DNA of 64,000 nt from Symbiodinium natans (taxonomy: Eukaryota; Sar; Dinophyceae; Suessiales; Symbiodiniaceae). Where the stretch lies: the NCBI GenBank assembly GCA_905221605.1, contig CAJNDS010002257.1, positions 405,422-469,421 on the forward strand, in the 5' to 3' direction. The notes under the pieces were generated by a model. That model was not told where the DNA came from, did no database searches, and saw nothing but the letters and a program-made list of their open reading frames with translations. Positions within the stretch are counted from its first letter, which is position 1. Each line of letters starts with the position of its first letter. Of the stretch, positions 30,891 to 41,693 are shown piece by piece. Both the position numbers and the translations under genes were made by a program.

Positions 30891-32291
30891 TCAGCTAGAC
30901 GCATCTGTGAAGCAGGCCTTGGAGTATATCAGGATGTACACATTGAGTGAAAGCTGTACAGCATCCTTCTGAAGAAGAGGTTTTGCAGTGGCATGATCGT
31001 CAGTGTAATATCGTCTGTCTTCACTCATAAGAACAGCTCTGTAGTGCCCGGAAGTGGGGTGTGGACCAAGATGAACAATGCAGGCATGAAGTCTGTACAG
31101 CTGTCTGGTGGTCACGAGGTCAACGTTGAACACCGGGACGCTTTACGTGCTGGCGATATCGACAGGGCAACTACTTTTCTGCAATGACTCTTCTTCAATG
31201 CCAAAACGATTGAGTTGCACAATCAGGTGCGATGGCGCTGTCAGCAATCCCGCAAATCCGGCCTGAGCATGCCATTGGTCCAACAGGGCTTGAGGCGTGC
31301 AGTGAGCTGAGAGGGGAACCGAAAGAAGAAGTGGCATTGTGCTGCCAGCCTCCTCAATGCTGACACGTCCCTCAACAAGGACTCGTCGCTGCCAGTGGCC
31401 CTCGTAGTATTCTGCAAACCCTTTGTCCTGGAGGAACGCAATGAGCTCAGCAGCATCATGCTGCCTGTTGGGTTCGCTCCATTGTCGCATGAGGTTGCGC
31501 CACAACAAAAGCCGCCATATATTCAAAGGCTTGCGTTCTTTGAGGGCCGAACTTAGTGTCCTCATCAGTCCTGTGGGCAGTGAGGGTTGACCCGAGCGGC
31601 ATGCAGTCCAAAGAATGGCAAGTATGAATGCATTAGTGTAGCATGTGTTACCACTGTTGACAAGCTTTGCACGGAGAATGTGTTGCTGGTCCATACCATG
31701 CAAAGGCGACAAGTGTGGAGGTGTGGCGGTATTGCTGGTGGGTGAGGCGTGAATCCGGCCTGCATCTGGGTAGTCGATGGTCGACTGCCCTCCTCCAGTG
31801 GGGCCAGACATGAACGTGACGGTGGGACTCTTCAGCTCCGGTGCCAGCGGGCGAGTCGGATGAAACCTGGTGATGACCTGGGGATCCTGGGACATTCGCA
31901 GGAGGTCTTTCACCTGCTGATGGGCATCCTTGAGGAAGATGGGGCTCCGGGCAGTGTCCGTCAGCAGTTTGTTCTCCTCGAAGGACCACTTTAGGTAGAG
32001 CCACTGCCCGTCCTTGATAAAGCCCATTTTCGTTAGGTGAGTCTTGGTCTTCTCCGTAAGCTTGGCCGGGTCTGTCCTGGCTTCGAGCTCTGTGAGGAGG
32101 CATATCCACAGGATGTGTCGAAGTGGGGCCTTCACTTCTCCTGCCCGAAGCTTTTTCCACTTCTGAGCAGCCGTGAACATCGCCTCTGGGACTTCTGCTG
32201 GAAGTCCAGTCCAAAGCCACAGAACCAGGGAAGTGTTGAGCGCCAAGATCCTCAGTGCGTCTCCCTGGCGAAGCACAAGGCGGATCAGCAT
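30891..32291 (-). pseudogene. LINE B helical plus USP (C19) frame, one nonsense codon
   Basis: A 382-codon frame followed, in the same frame, by 80 more codons after a single TAA at 31,143-31,145. The N-terminal half is the helical domain shared with LINE A (LIRLVLRQGDALRILALNTS). The C-terminal half is a ubiquitin-specific protease: Cys box KLVNSGNTCYTNAFILAIL, RQHDAAELIAFLQ, His box CIVHLGPHPTSGHYRAVL and acidic box YYTDDHATA, ending NVYILIYSKA. The Cys box is closer to the canonical GNTCYxN form than that of LINE A. Catalytic residues survive, but the TAA would remove the His and Asp boxes unless read through. Helical and USP domains share one frame here, which suggests the ancestral protein had them joined. 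Confidence 0.8.
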
Positions 32292-32428
32292 CTGATAAAG
32301 AAGGAACAGGTTTTGATCGCTGAGGCCCTGCTGCTTTTCCGAAGAGCGCCTGGAACGAAAGGCTTGCTGCTAAGGGCCCCGACTGGATCCCTTGCCTTTG
32401 CCGTGGCGTCCGCTCCCCCCCTTTTGCA

Positions 32429-33265
32429 CTATCTCCTTGGTGCGCTGCTGCTTCGAAGCCCTTTCCGGGGCATTCTCCTGCTCTTTCCGCCTGCTGGCTG
32501 GGCATGAATCTCTTGAAGAGGTTCAGCCTCAGGCCAGATTGCAGCATGGCACATAGATTGCCACAGCACATAGCAGCCAGTTGCATATGTGCCCTCAAAG
32601 GTGGACTTAGGTATGTGCTGACCACAGTACACGCAGGGCTTTTGCGTTCGAACACAGGAGGCAAGCACTTCAGAATGCTCGAGCCGATCAAGACAGTCCT
32701 TATGCTTGGCACGCACATATACCTTGATGCGCGACGGATTTGCTGCATACAGCCCGCATTCAGGACAAAAGTTTTTCATCCTGGCGTGAAGTTGACCTGC
32801 GCCGACTACCCGTTTCCACTCTTGGCCTGTGGTGACAGCAAGTGCAGTGTAGGAGCTTTCCTGTGAAATCGTCGGCACAAAGGTGGATACAGGGTTGAAG
32901 TTGCGCCAACCATTAAACATGCAGGCAATGCTTGCATGTAGGCACTCCATGCAGCGCATGCTCAAATTGGTCTGTGCCTGCTTTCGCTTTTCAAGGATCT
33001 ACTTGGCCATGGCTTTTGACCCATGTATTTGTAGCAGTTCTGCAGTGGCGAAGCACGAAGGGCAATCTGGGCATTGGTATGTGCGGGGATCACAGCATCG
33101 ACAGGTGTGAGTTGTGCACGGTTCTGGGTGGAGCTCAACCCTGTGGCATAGGTGGATGAAAGAAGGGCACTGTGTGACGCGGGTGACATGCAGATTGGCC
33201 TGGGCCTTGTACTGCGGTTGGTCCCAGCCTTGGCCGAAAGGATGCACAGCGGCTGAAATTTCCAT
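32429..33265 (-). pseudogene. LINE B zinc-finger region
   Basis: Two minus-strand frames (33,265-32,999 and 32,965-32,429) carry Cys/His clusters: CRCCDPRTYQCPDCPSCFAT then AELLQIH, FCPECGLYAANPSRIKVYVR then AKH, and CVYCGQHIPKSTFEGTYATG then CYVLWQ. The order and the final C-x-LWQ motif match the LINE A tail. A frame change separates this part from the RT thumb before it and the helical domain after it. Confidence 0.65.
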
Positions 33266-33900
33266 TTTTTAAGAAAATCTCTGTGGTTTTGTAAGTGTAA
33301 TGGGCCAGCTGCCCAGTGATCGCGCGAAGTTGTCTGGCAACGTACCCAACTACCTGGATCTGTTCATGGACAGACAGAAGGAGAGACGTAAGTCCATATT
33401 TTAGAGTGGGCCAAATGATGGCCTTCCACAGCTGCACCCTCTTTGTCGACAAGACATTCTTGGTGCATAGGATATGTCGCAGCCTGGAAAAGCCGTGGAG
33501 GCACAGTGGATGAGATGCTCCAGGGTATGGACTTTAAAGCTGCCATAGAAGATTATAACCCCTAGGTACTTATGTTGGCGGACAATTGGGAAATCAAGGT
33601 CCGGGCTAACACGTATGTGCCACTTGTCAGCACGCTTAAAACGAGCGTTGCACAGAAACTTGTCGGCCTTGCGTCCATGTAAGAAGTATAAAAATGACAC
33701 TCTTCTGTGCGCTGACATCCATGCCGAAGTGTTTAATGTGGCGATCAAGATCGTGAGCTGGCTCATTGTCTGCCTTAGCTCGGCTGGATCATTGATTTTC
33801 CATTGGGCAATAACATTATCGGCGAAAAGCGTAAGAATCTCAGCCGCATTGGGCCCCAGTGCTTTGAGCAATTGCTCAGGCTGTGGCAAGACACCATGAT
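33135..33900 (-). pseudogene. LINE B reverse transcriptase, C-terminal half
   Basis: The minus strand encodes the RT catalytic region from motif C onward: ILTLFADNVIAQWKIND (FADD degraded to FADN, so one catalytic Asp is lost), then RQHKYLGVIIFYGSFKV (motif E region). In another frame follows the thumb (LWKAIIWPTLKYGL, YVARQLRAITGQLAHYTY). The half before motif C lies on the opposite strand at 33,912-34,502. Inactive. Confidence 0.75.
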
Positions 33901-33911
33901 GAGGGTGCGAG

Positions 33912-34502
33912 ATGGAGGAGGCAACCCGCATTCTCAATGATGCGCTCTCCGCACTACCTAACCCGCCACAGCCTGAGCTCACGGACATCTCCCTATGCCT
34001 GCTGCCCAAACCCACCAAAATAGCTTAGCAACCCTCAGATGTGCAACCAATAAGTCTCTTGCATCCACTCAACAAAATGCAGGCCAGTATGCATTCCATG
34101 GTCAAGCCTTTCCTTAACTTCTACCGGGGTGTCCCGCAATATGCGTATACAAGTGGCAGATCTGCGCCTAAGGCACTCTGCAGAGTGTTCTCACACTTAC
34201 ATTCCGTTCGTCAGCTAGCACCCAGAAAGGAGCGCATGGTCCAACGCCGGCAGCAAGGACTTACTTGCACAGAATGCTCGGAAGGGCTTACCTTCTTCTT
34301 GGATGTTGCAAAAGCCTTTGACACCATTCCCAGATGGGTCATTCAAGCTGCTTGCGTTGATGCGGGTATCCCACAGCACATACTACAACACATCGATGCA
34401 GTTCACGCTTATCTCCGCGTTGGCATTAATCACTTTGGGCACCATGGCTTTTGCCGCACAAGCCGCGGCATCCGACAAGAATGGGCTGCACCTGGACGCT
34501 GA
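33912..34502 (+). pseudogene. LINE B reverse transcriptase, N-terminal half, inverted
   Basis: The plus strand reads the front of the same RT: LPKPTKIA, PISLLHPLNKMQASMH, RGVPQYAYTSGRSAPKAL, motif A FFLDVAKAFDTIPRWV, and it stops inside motif B at RGIRQEW. The next expected motif, C, is on the minus strand just left of this segment. The segment therefore appears flipped inside the element. Confidence 0.75.
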
Positions 34503-34508
34503 GGGTGC

Positions 34509-34817
34509 CTAAAAAAGTTTTTTATAGCACGCGACAAGGGTGTTACGTTCAGCAGCAGGGCGTTGCACCTGGCCTTGGGGAGTCCGAATTTGGATTCGTT
34601 TGCGCTGTTGCTTGGGGGCGAGCACCTTGAGCATTCTGTACACCACTGTGTGGTTGCCCGATGCAGCTGCAGTCTCAGCCTGTAACAAGCAGTTATTCAA
34701 GAAGTCGCGTTTGCGCTGTCTTGCCGCCTGTTTCAACAGGCGCTCAGCTCGAATGCCCGGCGCGAGGAGTCTCCACTGGTGAAAGCAGTTATGGAGTTGG
34801 AAGTCTTGGAGCAACAC
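34509..34817 (-). pseudogene. LINE B linker between endonuclease and RT
   Basis: 102 minus-strand codons rich in basic helices (RLLKQAARQRKRDFLNNCLL, VVYRMLKVLAPKQQRKR) ending CYKKLF. This corresponds to the LINE C linker (RRESQRARRQRLLLQIEQ, FRIVQRLAPKHPLRKVVL) that precedes its RT. Confidence 0.6.
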
Positions 34818-34819
34818 CG

Positions 34820-35700
34820 CACGTGCCTACCAGAGGGAAAGGACCTGTTCATGGGGTCTGTCGAAGCCGGACTTTTAGATTGTGTACGAAGTCGGCCTCT
34901 AGGTTTGGATCCTGAGCGTCGGAAACTTGCCTGGGTTGGATGTTGTTCTGGATTTCCAGGGCAGAAGACAGGCCCCATGGCTTCCATTCAAGTAAGAAGC
35001 TGGCCTGCACGGGGATATGCTAAGCACCTTTACGAGAGGCAGCAACCGGCCAACTGAACGGCTGTTTTGCTCCCCTATTACTGTGGAACTGCCTGAGCAT
35101 GATGAAGTCAATCTGGGTTGCGGCACCTGTGGATTCATTGACAAAGGTAGCGGCGGGAGCCTTGCCAAAGGTGTTGCATCCTTGCCATATGCCGGCGAAC
35201 CCAGGCCACTATGTCCCTACACTAACTGGCTGCAGAAAACGATCTTTTAAGAGAGCAGTCCTTCGTGCCAGACACTTTGGAATTACTCGCTACCAAGGCA
35301 GACTTTGCACCGTCTATGACCTTCTTGGCAGAGGCGAACAGCCTCATTCGGACACCACGTCTTAACATCGATCCACTCCACGTTCCCCGCCGCCAGACCT
35401 CAGATGCAGCATCATGACCTGGAATACTCCTGGCGGGATGATTTTTTTGAGTGGGACAATGATCACTGGTCATACATCCATCATGGAAGCCATAGGCCCA
35501 AGGAGGCAGGTCTACTCATATGCATTTCCAAGACACTGGCTCAACCACACATGATCAAACAACCTCGTCGGCAGGCTGCAACATGTACGCATCTTCTTCC
35601 CAAAGGCCATCATCCATTAGACGTGCTCCATGTGTATAACACGCATGGCATCATCAAAAGAACGATGATCAACAGAACTGGTGGAGAGGCTCTGTGATCA
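34820..35700 (+). pseudogene. LINE 5' fragment with endonuclease start, plus strand
   Basis: At 35,404-35,697 the plus strand reads an APE-type endonuclease segment (FFEWDNDHWSYIHHGSHRPK, EAGLLICISKTLAQP, LDVLHVYNTH). Before it, in a different frame, lies LNIDPLHVPRRQTSDAAS. The fragment ends abruptly near 35,700. It faces the minus-strand LINE B body head-to-head and may be the inverted 5' end of the same insertion. The part at 34,820-35,050 is unassigned. Confidence 0.5.
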
Positions 35701-35789
35701 GCGTTAAACCCAAAGATAAAAGTCTTTAAGGATTCAAAAAGTCAAAACCCCTCTGCCCCAACCGCAAAAATTGATGCTTTGCTCTTTCA

Positions 35790-36598
35790 GGTTTAGGATG
35801 ACAAGAAGCAACACCAGCAAACACTTCTCTTTACATTGCCAGCATACCACAATACTGTCAAAACCCTTCTGCATCAAGCACGTTTTTTTATCTCGGAGGC
35901 TTTGTTCTTTCAGGTTTTAATGACAAGAAGCAACACCACCAGATGTTGCTGTTTCAAACTTCTGCCAGCATACCACAATACTGTTAATACATCATGCTTT
36001 TTGGGATTCTTAAAGGCTTTTTCAGGTCTAGAACGACAAGAAGCAACACTTGCAGGTATTGTTCTTTTAAAATTCAGCCAAGCATACCAATACTGTCAAA
36101 ACTGCTCTTCCAACTGTAAAAGTTGACACAACACGTGCTTTTGATCTGAAGGGCTTTGCTCTTTCAGGTTTAAGATGACAAGAAGCAACACCAGCCGACA
36201 CTGCTCTTTCAAAATTTCCATACCACAATACTGTCAAAACCTCTGCCCCAACTGCAAAAAAAAGGATCAAGCACGCTTTTTTGATTTTCAAGGGCTTGTT
36301 CTTTCAATTTTTGGCAAGAGCAACACCACCAGATATTGCTGTTTCAAACTTATCTAGCATACCACAATACGATAACAAGAGCAAAAACAGCAGACGTTGC
36401 TGTTTTAAACTTCTAGCATGCCACAATCCCGTTAATTCATCATCTTTCTTGGGATCTTTGAGGCTTTGTTCCGGTCAACAAGAAGCAATACTACCAGCAT
36501 TGCCCTTTCAAATCAGCCAGCAAACCACAATAACTGCTCTGCTGCAACTGTAAGAGTTGATACAACACGTGCCTTCAATCTGGGCTTTGCTCTTTCAG
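35790..36598 (+). repeat. Tandem array of ~105-140 bp units
   Basis: Units share GACAAGAAGCAACACCA, GCATACCACAATACTGT and GGCTTTGCTCTTTCAGGTTT words and recur about six times with indels. All coding frames are short and broken. Confidence 0.85.
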
Positions 36599-36900
36599 GT
36601 TAGTGTTGCTTCTTGTCGTTTTAACCTGAAGGAACGAAGCCTTTAAGAATTCCAAAAAAGCATGATGTATTGATAGTATTGTGGAAAACGCATGATTGAC
36701 AGTGGTATGCTGGCAGATTTATCTGGTAGTGTTGCTCTTGTCATAAACTTTTGCAGTTGGGGCAGAGCAGCTTTGACAGTATTGTGGTATGCTGGCTTTG
36801 AAACAGTAGCGGTTGCTGGTGTTGCTTTTTGTTGTTATCCAAACTTGAAAGAACAGAGATTGTGGCTTTTGCATGGTTTTGCAAGACAGAAGGCTTTGTT
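36599..36900 (-). repeat. Inverse copies of the same array
   Basis: GTGTTGCTTCTTGTCGTTTT and ACAGTATTGTGGTATGCTGG are reverse complements of the preceding units, so orientation flips near 36,600. A local hairpin, TTCAGGTT (36,594-36,601) with AACCTGAA (36,623-36,630), sits at the flip. Confidence 0.8.
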
Positions 36901-36939
36901 CCAGCCAAGGGCTTGTTCCAGCCAGGGCGTTTTCAGCCC

Positions 36940-37405
36940 CTAGCTGGGCAGGTCTGAGCTCTGGAACCCCTTCCTGTAGGTGGAACGGTCTGAGCTCCGG
37001 ACTCCTTCATATAGGTGGAACATCCTCCTGGGCAGGTCTGAGCTCTGGAACCCCTTCATATAGGTGGAACGGTTTGAGCTCCGGGCCCCCTTCATCTAGG
37101 TGGAACATCCTCCTGGGCAGGTCTGAGCTCTGGAACCCCTTCATATAGGTGGAACGGTCTGAGCTCCGGACCTTTCTGTAGGTGGAACATCCTCCCCCTT
37201 CACATAGGTGGAACGGTCTGAGCTCCGGACCCGTTCATAAGGTGGAACATCCTCAGCTCTGGAATCCCTTCATTTTGCTCCTGGGCAGGTCTGAGACCTG
37301 GAACCCCTTTATATAGGTGGAACGGTCTGAGCTTCGGACCCTTCATAAAGGTGGAACATCCTCCTGGGCAGGTCTGAGCTCTGGAACCCCTTCATACAGG
37401 TAGGG
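36940..37405. repeat. 84-bp tandem array
   Basis: GGGCAGGTCTGAGCTCTGGA recurs at 36,946, 37,030 and 37,114, then irregularly to about 37,385. Sub-units share AGGTGGAACGGTCTGAGCTC and CATCCTCCTGGGCAGG. Non-coding in appearance. Confidence 0.9.
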
Positions 37406-38001
37406 TGGGCCCAGCCTGGGTAGAGGCGGGCTTTTAGAGCACGTCTCTGACTCTGAGGCTCGAAGAATGCTGGCCGTTCTGGAGGCGGAAGTCCCGGCGG
37501 AGGTTTTATCGGATGTGTGGCTGATTCTAGTCAAGCCTGCCAGGCGGTCCCACCCACACGTAGCGTGTCAGTGCAAGCGGAGGGCTCGGCGATCGACGCC
37601 GCTGTACAAAAGCGGACCATGCAACGTCCGCTACCAGCACCCAGCACAGACGACCAGGCCAGCTGAGCGACATATCATGCCCCAATTCCCTTCGGGATTG
37701 TCTCTGGCTTTGGGTTGATGACTTCTGTCCTGTAACGTACTCAGCGGCAGGTGTGTGTCAGTCTTCACTGTCTTTGCAGGCTGAAGTCATGGTGTGCGAC
37801 GACAATCACCAGATCCTGACCTGGCAGGACAACGCTGCAGCCCCGTGCCTCATGAGCATTCACTGCGCCACACATGCTCACCAAAGCAACAGGATGCTGC
37901 TGAATCACCTGGCACCCTTGTCATCAGACTGGACCGCCTGGATCCAACTGCACTTGTGTGTTGTGCCTGCCCGATCCATGGCACCATGCTGAGTACATCC
38001 C
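37406..38001. other. Unrecognised sequence
   Basis: No domain was recognised in the short open frames on either strand. It may contain the terminal sequence of the copia-like element that ends near 38.0 kb, but no terminal repeat pair was found by eye. Confidence 0.3.
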
Positions 38002-38739
38002 TTACTGCAGGATCAGCCACGTGCAGACAGCTGAGTCTGATTTTGGGCGAACACCTTGCACAGAAGTGCCTCCTGGCACGGTCGAAGGAGCTCGACCATT
38101 GGGCCGCGAGCAAACCCCAGAGCGCGATGTAACGGCTGCTGGAGGACGATGCGGTGCGCCAGCGTTGCAGCTGGCTTCAGGCTCGGATGAGCTGTAGCTG
38201 GGGTCCTCTGTAAGCTGAGTGTCAGCTTCGGACCCTGATCCTATGAGGGCTTGCGCTTGCAAGGCTGGCAACTCATTCAGTTCACTGTCCGAGCTTGCAA
38301 GCATCACTTCAACCATAGTATCGTCGTATGCAGCAGTGCCTGGCTGCATGCGTGATTGCAGCTCTTCCCCATCGGCAGCTGCCCCGGCAGGGGAGAAAGC
38401 CTGGTGACCAGGACCAGGAAACCAGACTTCTCCAGTATCTCCATCAGCGTTCACCGTGTACCCGACAAAATCTCGGCCGGCGTGCTATTTTGGTCAGGGT
38501 TGCCTTCTGTGTTGGAGGCGTGGATCTGAGCATCCTGGCCTGCGTCCTCCACAGAATGGACCGCATGATCCTGTAAAGCTGCTGAGGTCGTTGGCGGCCC
38601 ATGAAGCAATTCATGCAACAGAGGTGCAGGACCAGGGCGCGTTTTCGGTTTGCGACCAATCGGAGCAGCATTTGTCACAGCAGTCCCATTCGAAGAAGAG
38701 GATGCCCCGCTGCGATGTCTAGGTGACGCACTCGTCTAC
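38002..38739 (-). pseudogene. Degraded C-terminal extension of copia-like Pol
   Basis: Just after the RNase H frame ends, a one-base change restores LSRRVRHLDI, the conserved copia RNase H tail, in another frame. Beyond it are an Ala/Pro-rich frame (38,678-38,451) and a Ser/Glu-rich 150-codon frame (38,454-38,002) including SDSELNELPALQAQALIG. These look like a coding extension of the same element rather than a separate gene. No named domain. Confidence 0.35.
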
Positions 38740-40713
38740 TCAGCCTCTGTTCAACAACACTGCTTTGGCTGAAGAACTATCGGTGTGCAACCGGATCGTG
38801 ATTTCTGATTCGGCCAAGTGGCCGATCAATGTCACCAGTCCCTCGCTTTCCTGTACCGCAGTCAAGATTGCTCTCAACTCAGCCTCACAGGAACTCAACG
38901 ACACACACCCTTGAACTCGGGAGATTCCTTTTATCAGGCATCCTCTGTAAAAGATGGCAATGCCCGACACTGATCTTCGTCCTAGCGAAGCCTGGGATGC
39001 CCAACTGGCATCCGCGTACACTTCCAGCTGCGCCAGCCCACTATCTGGCACATCACCATCAGGACCGTAGTACTGCCAAGCATGGTATTGTCCCCTGAGG
39101 AACCTAATCACTTGTCGCAATGCTTGTTCAAAGCATGCTGTTGGCTTGGACTGTCCCTGCGAAAGAATGGACATCCAGCGACTCAGGTCAGGCCTTGACT
39201 GACCCCACCATGCAATCCGGCCCAGTACTGCTCGGTATCTAGCAGCTGCAGCGTCACTTAGCTCTGGATCCGAACCACTTGCTCCACCCTTTTCCACCGT
39301 TTTCACGATGTCCGGAGGGGCAGTAACCACCTTCAAGTCCTTACAGAACTCGGTCTCAAACAACGCATCCATGTACGCCGGGGGCACTCTCCAAGGGATT
39401 ATGTGCTTGATTGACTTCGCCCGAAAGTGCTTGGGACATCCATCTACCATAGCACTCACCACATGAGTCAACCCACCAACTTCGGGATACACATAGGCCG
39501 CTTCCACAAATCGCGATAGCGCTGTTGTTTTCATCGAATCCGGCAGCTCGGCTGGAACTGCGGTCCCTATCAACGAAGAGCCACACTCATGGAGGGGTCT
39601 CTGTAGCACCAACTCCTGGGGTGATTTCTTCCCATCAAAGGCAGCAGCATGGTGATTGTGCATTGCAGCACAGTAAATCAGACCATACTCAAATGCTCGA
39701 GGTCTTCTTTTCAGGTCAAAGCCCTGTGCTCTTAGATCCAACCTCACCGTGCTGAACAACTCCTTGAGTGTTCTTCTCACTGCCCTTTCAACACCACCGA
39801 CCGCTTCGTGTCCTTGCGGAGGTGCTCTCTGGGTCACAATCCGAACCCCCAGATTGGCTCGCTTGATCAGTGCGCTTACCGCTGTCTCGCTGTCCGTTCG
39901 CAACAGTACAGCAGAACCTGCAATGTCCAGCCCGAAAGCATTCATCCAGTAGCGAATCCAGCTTGAGGTATTGTCAGCATTGGTTCCAACCAACAGACAT
40001 CCGATCATCCTGGTTGACATTTCAGTCATGACCAGCACCTTCATGTTGGGAGCCGTTGGCTGGTCTTCGGCCAAAGTACCAGTCACCAGGTTGATGAAGC
40101 AAAAATCCGCCTGCAAAGCTACAGGCCGATCCTTAACATCCTTGGTCCGGCGATGCTGTGTAGTGTCTCGAGTCATACGACAATGAGGACACTCAGACCA
40201 AAACGGAATGTGGCCTCGCATCCAACGCAGCTCCATTTCCTCTTGCTTTTTCTTGGTCATCGTTTTCACTGACTGCATCTGATCAACCTCCATAGGTTGT
40301 CGGCCATCATCCACCTCCATTGGTCGAACTTCGGTTCCTCCGAAGGTCACTTTCTTTCGCTTTTCAGCATCACCCTGCAGGTAGATCCAAGGACATCTAG
40401 CCCAGGATACTCCATATCCCATGACTCCTTTCTTCTCATGTCGCAGCGAGATTTCTTTTCTCGTGAATCTAACTTCCCAACCAGTTCTCACCATTTGTTC
40501 GGTGCTCAGGATGTTGTGTGCCCCATCTGCAACAACTCCAGTCACATACACCGAAATCAAACCAAGGTACTGTTGTCCTTCATACATCGGCAACAAAGCT
40601 CGAATGCGAACTCGCTCGAAGACACTCACCGTATCATTGGCTGCTGAGTACCTCTCATTAGGTCCCAACGCCTTCCGATCCGATCTGGAACTCATCCAAG
40701 TATCTTTTCGCAA
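38740..40713 (-). pseudogene. pol: Copia-like integrase-RNase H polyprotein lacking the RT core
   Basis: 657 codons without a stop. Order: protease end (GLISVYVTGVVADGAHNILS), then from about residue 165 the integrase zinc region GHIPFWSECPHC. Integrase catalytic residues are in ALQADFCF (Asp), VLLRTDSETAVSAL (Asp) and QGHEAVGGVERAVRR (Glu). After a linker (PWRVPPAYMDALFE), RYRAVLGRIAWWGQSRPDLS and RNase H from about residue 540 follow (EVYADASWASQ, CVSLSSCEAELRAI). The reverse transcriptase palm with its YxDD motif, normally between integrase and RYRAVLG, is missing without breaking the frame. Integration and RNase H could be encoded, but not DNA synthesis. Confidence 0.8.
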
Positions 40714-40846
40714 TCACTGTCACCGACGCTCCTGAGTCGATCAAACACCATCGGCTTGCATCATCCTTTTCCAGGCTCTTAACCTGACTCATTGGAGGTC
40801 CCATCAGGGATTGAACTGGATTAGATCCGATGCTCCAACTCAGCAA
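40658..40846 (-). pseudogene. Copia-like aspartic protease segment
   Basis: A minus-strand frame carries WCLIDSGASVTVIAKRYLDE, the retroviral-type D-S-G-A active-site motif. A frameshift near 40,690 separates it from the remainder of the protease and the integrase frame. The enzyme would process the Gag-Pol precursor. Confidence 0.7.
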
Positions 40847-40924
40847 TTCGGACTCTCGTCTCAGCTTCCCATGGCCAGTCTACTTCATCAGGGCTCTGGG
40901 GAATCCAGTCCTTCCTCACCTCAT

Positions 40925-41693
40925 CTAGCAGGTCTTCCAGAGGTCGCAACACAAATTCCACTCGGGCCTTTGACTCAGGCTCGTTCCATTCACCTCCAAC
41001 CAGACGGTAGTCACTCGACTCGCCCTCTTGGGAGACTTCAGCAACTGTCTTCCCCTTGCCCTTTCCTTTGCCTTTAGGCTTTCCTTTTTCAGCCTTCTTC
41101 TTGGGACTTCCTTTTGCCTTGGCCTTTTCGCCTTAGCATTCAGGCTTGTTGGCCGTTTCTCCATCCTTGTACTAACAATCGCATTATGTCCCTTTCGGTA
41201 ACACACATAGCACTCCACGTCTTTCTTGTTCTGACTTTGAGATCGTCTTCCAGCACCTTTGCTGGACTCACGCTTGCCTTTCTGTTCCTTTCCTTTGCCT
41301 TTTTCTTTTTCTTCGTCCCCCTTTCCCTTATTGGGACCCCTAAAAGGTTGAGCTTTGTGCCAGGGGCTTCAGACTACACCCTCTGTTGCACTTCAAACTT
41401 CAGAGCAACGCGCTTCAAATCTTCGATTCGCTGTTGCCATGCAGCAAGCAGTGGCTTCAGCACTTCTCACAGGCAAACTTCGCAGCAAAACCATCACCAA
41501 ATCAGCTTCTTGGATCTGTAAAGCCAGCATGTACATCGGAATCGAGACTGTTGAGCAACTTCGTACACTTGTTCATTTCATCCTCAATCTTTCGCACAAT
41601 TTCCGGAATGCTTGGTGCTTTGACGGTTTGGTTCACCAACTCCGTTTCAAACACCTTGACGTTCGTCCAAAAGAAACAGGTTGACCTGGGCAT
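40925..41693 (-). pseudogene. gag: Copia-like Gag/nucleocapsid remnant
   Basis: The frame at 41,218-40,925 has a partial knuckle (ECYVCYRKGHN) followed by Lys/Arg-rich sequence. The frame at 41,693-41,502 has a Gag-like helix (SIPEIVRKIEDEMNKCTKLL). Several frameshifts lie between. At its 5' end it runs straight into the 42-bp minisatellite: KVFETE at the start of this frame is repeat-derived. Confidence 0.5.

Noticed and set aside
31648-32748. 366-codon minus frame over LINE B
   Set aside because: It overlaps the helical domain in a different frame and has shadow-like composition. The frame homologous to LINE A was chosen instead.
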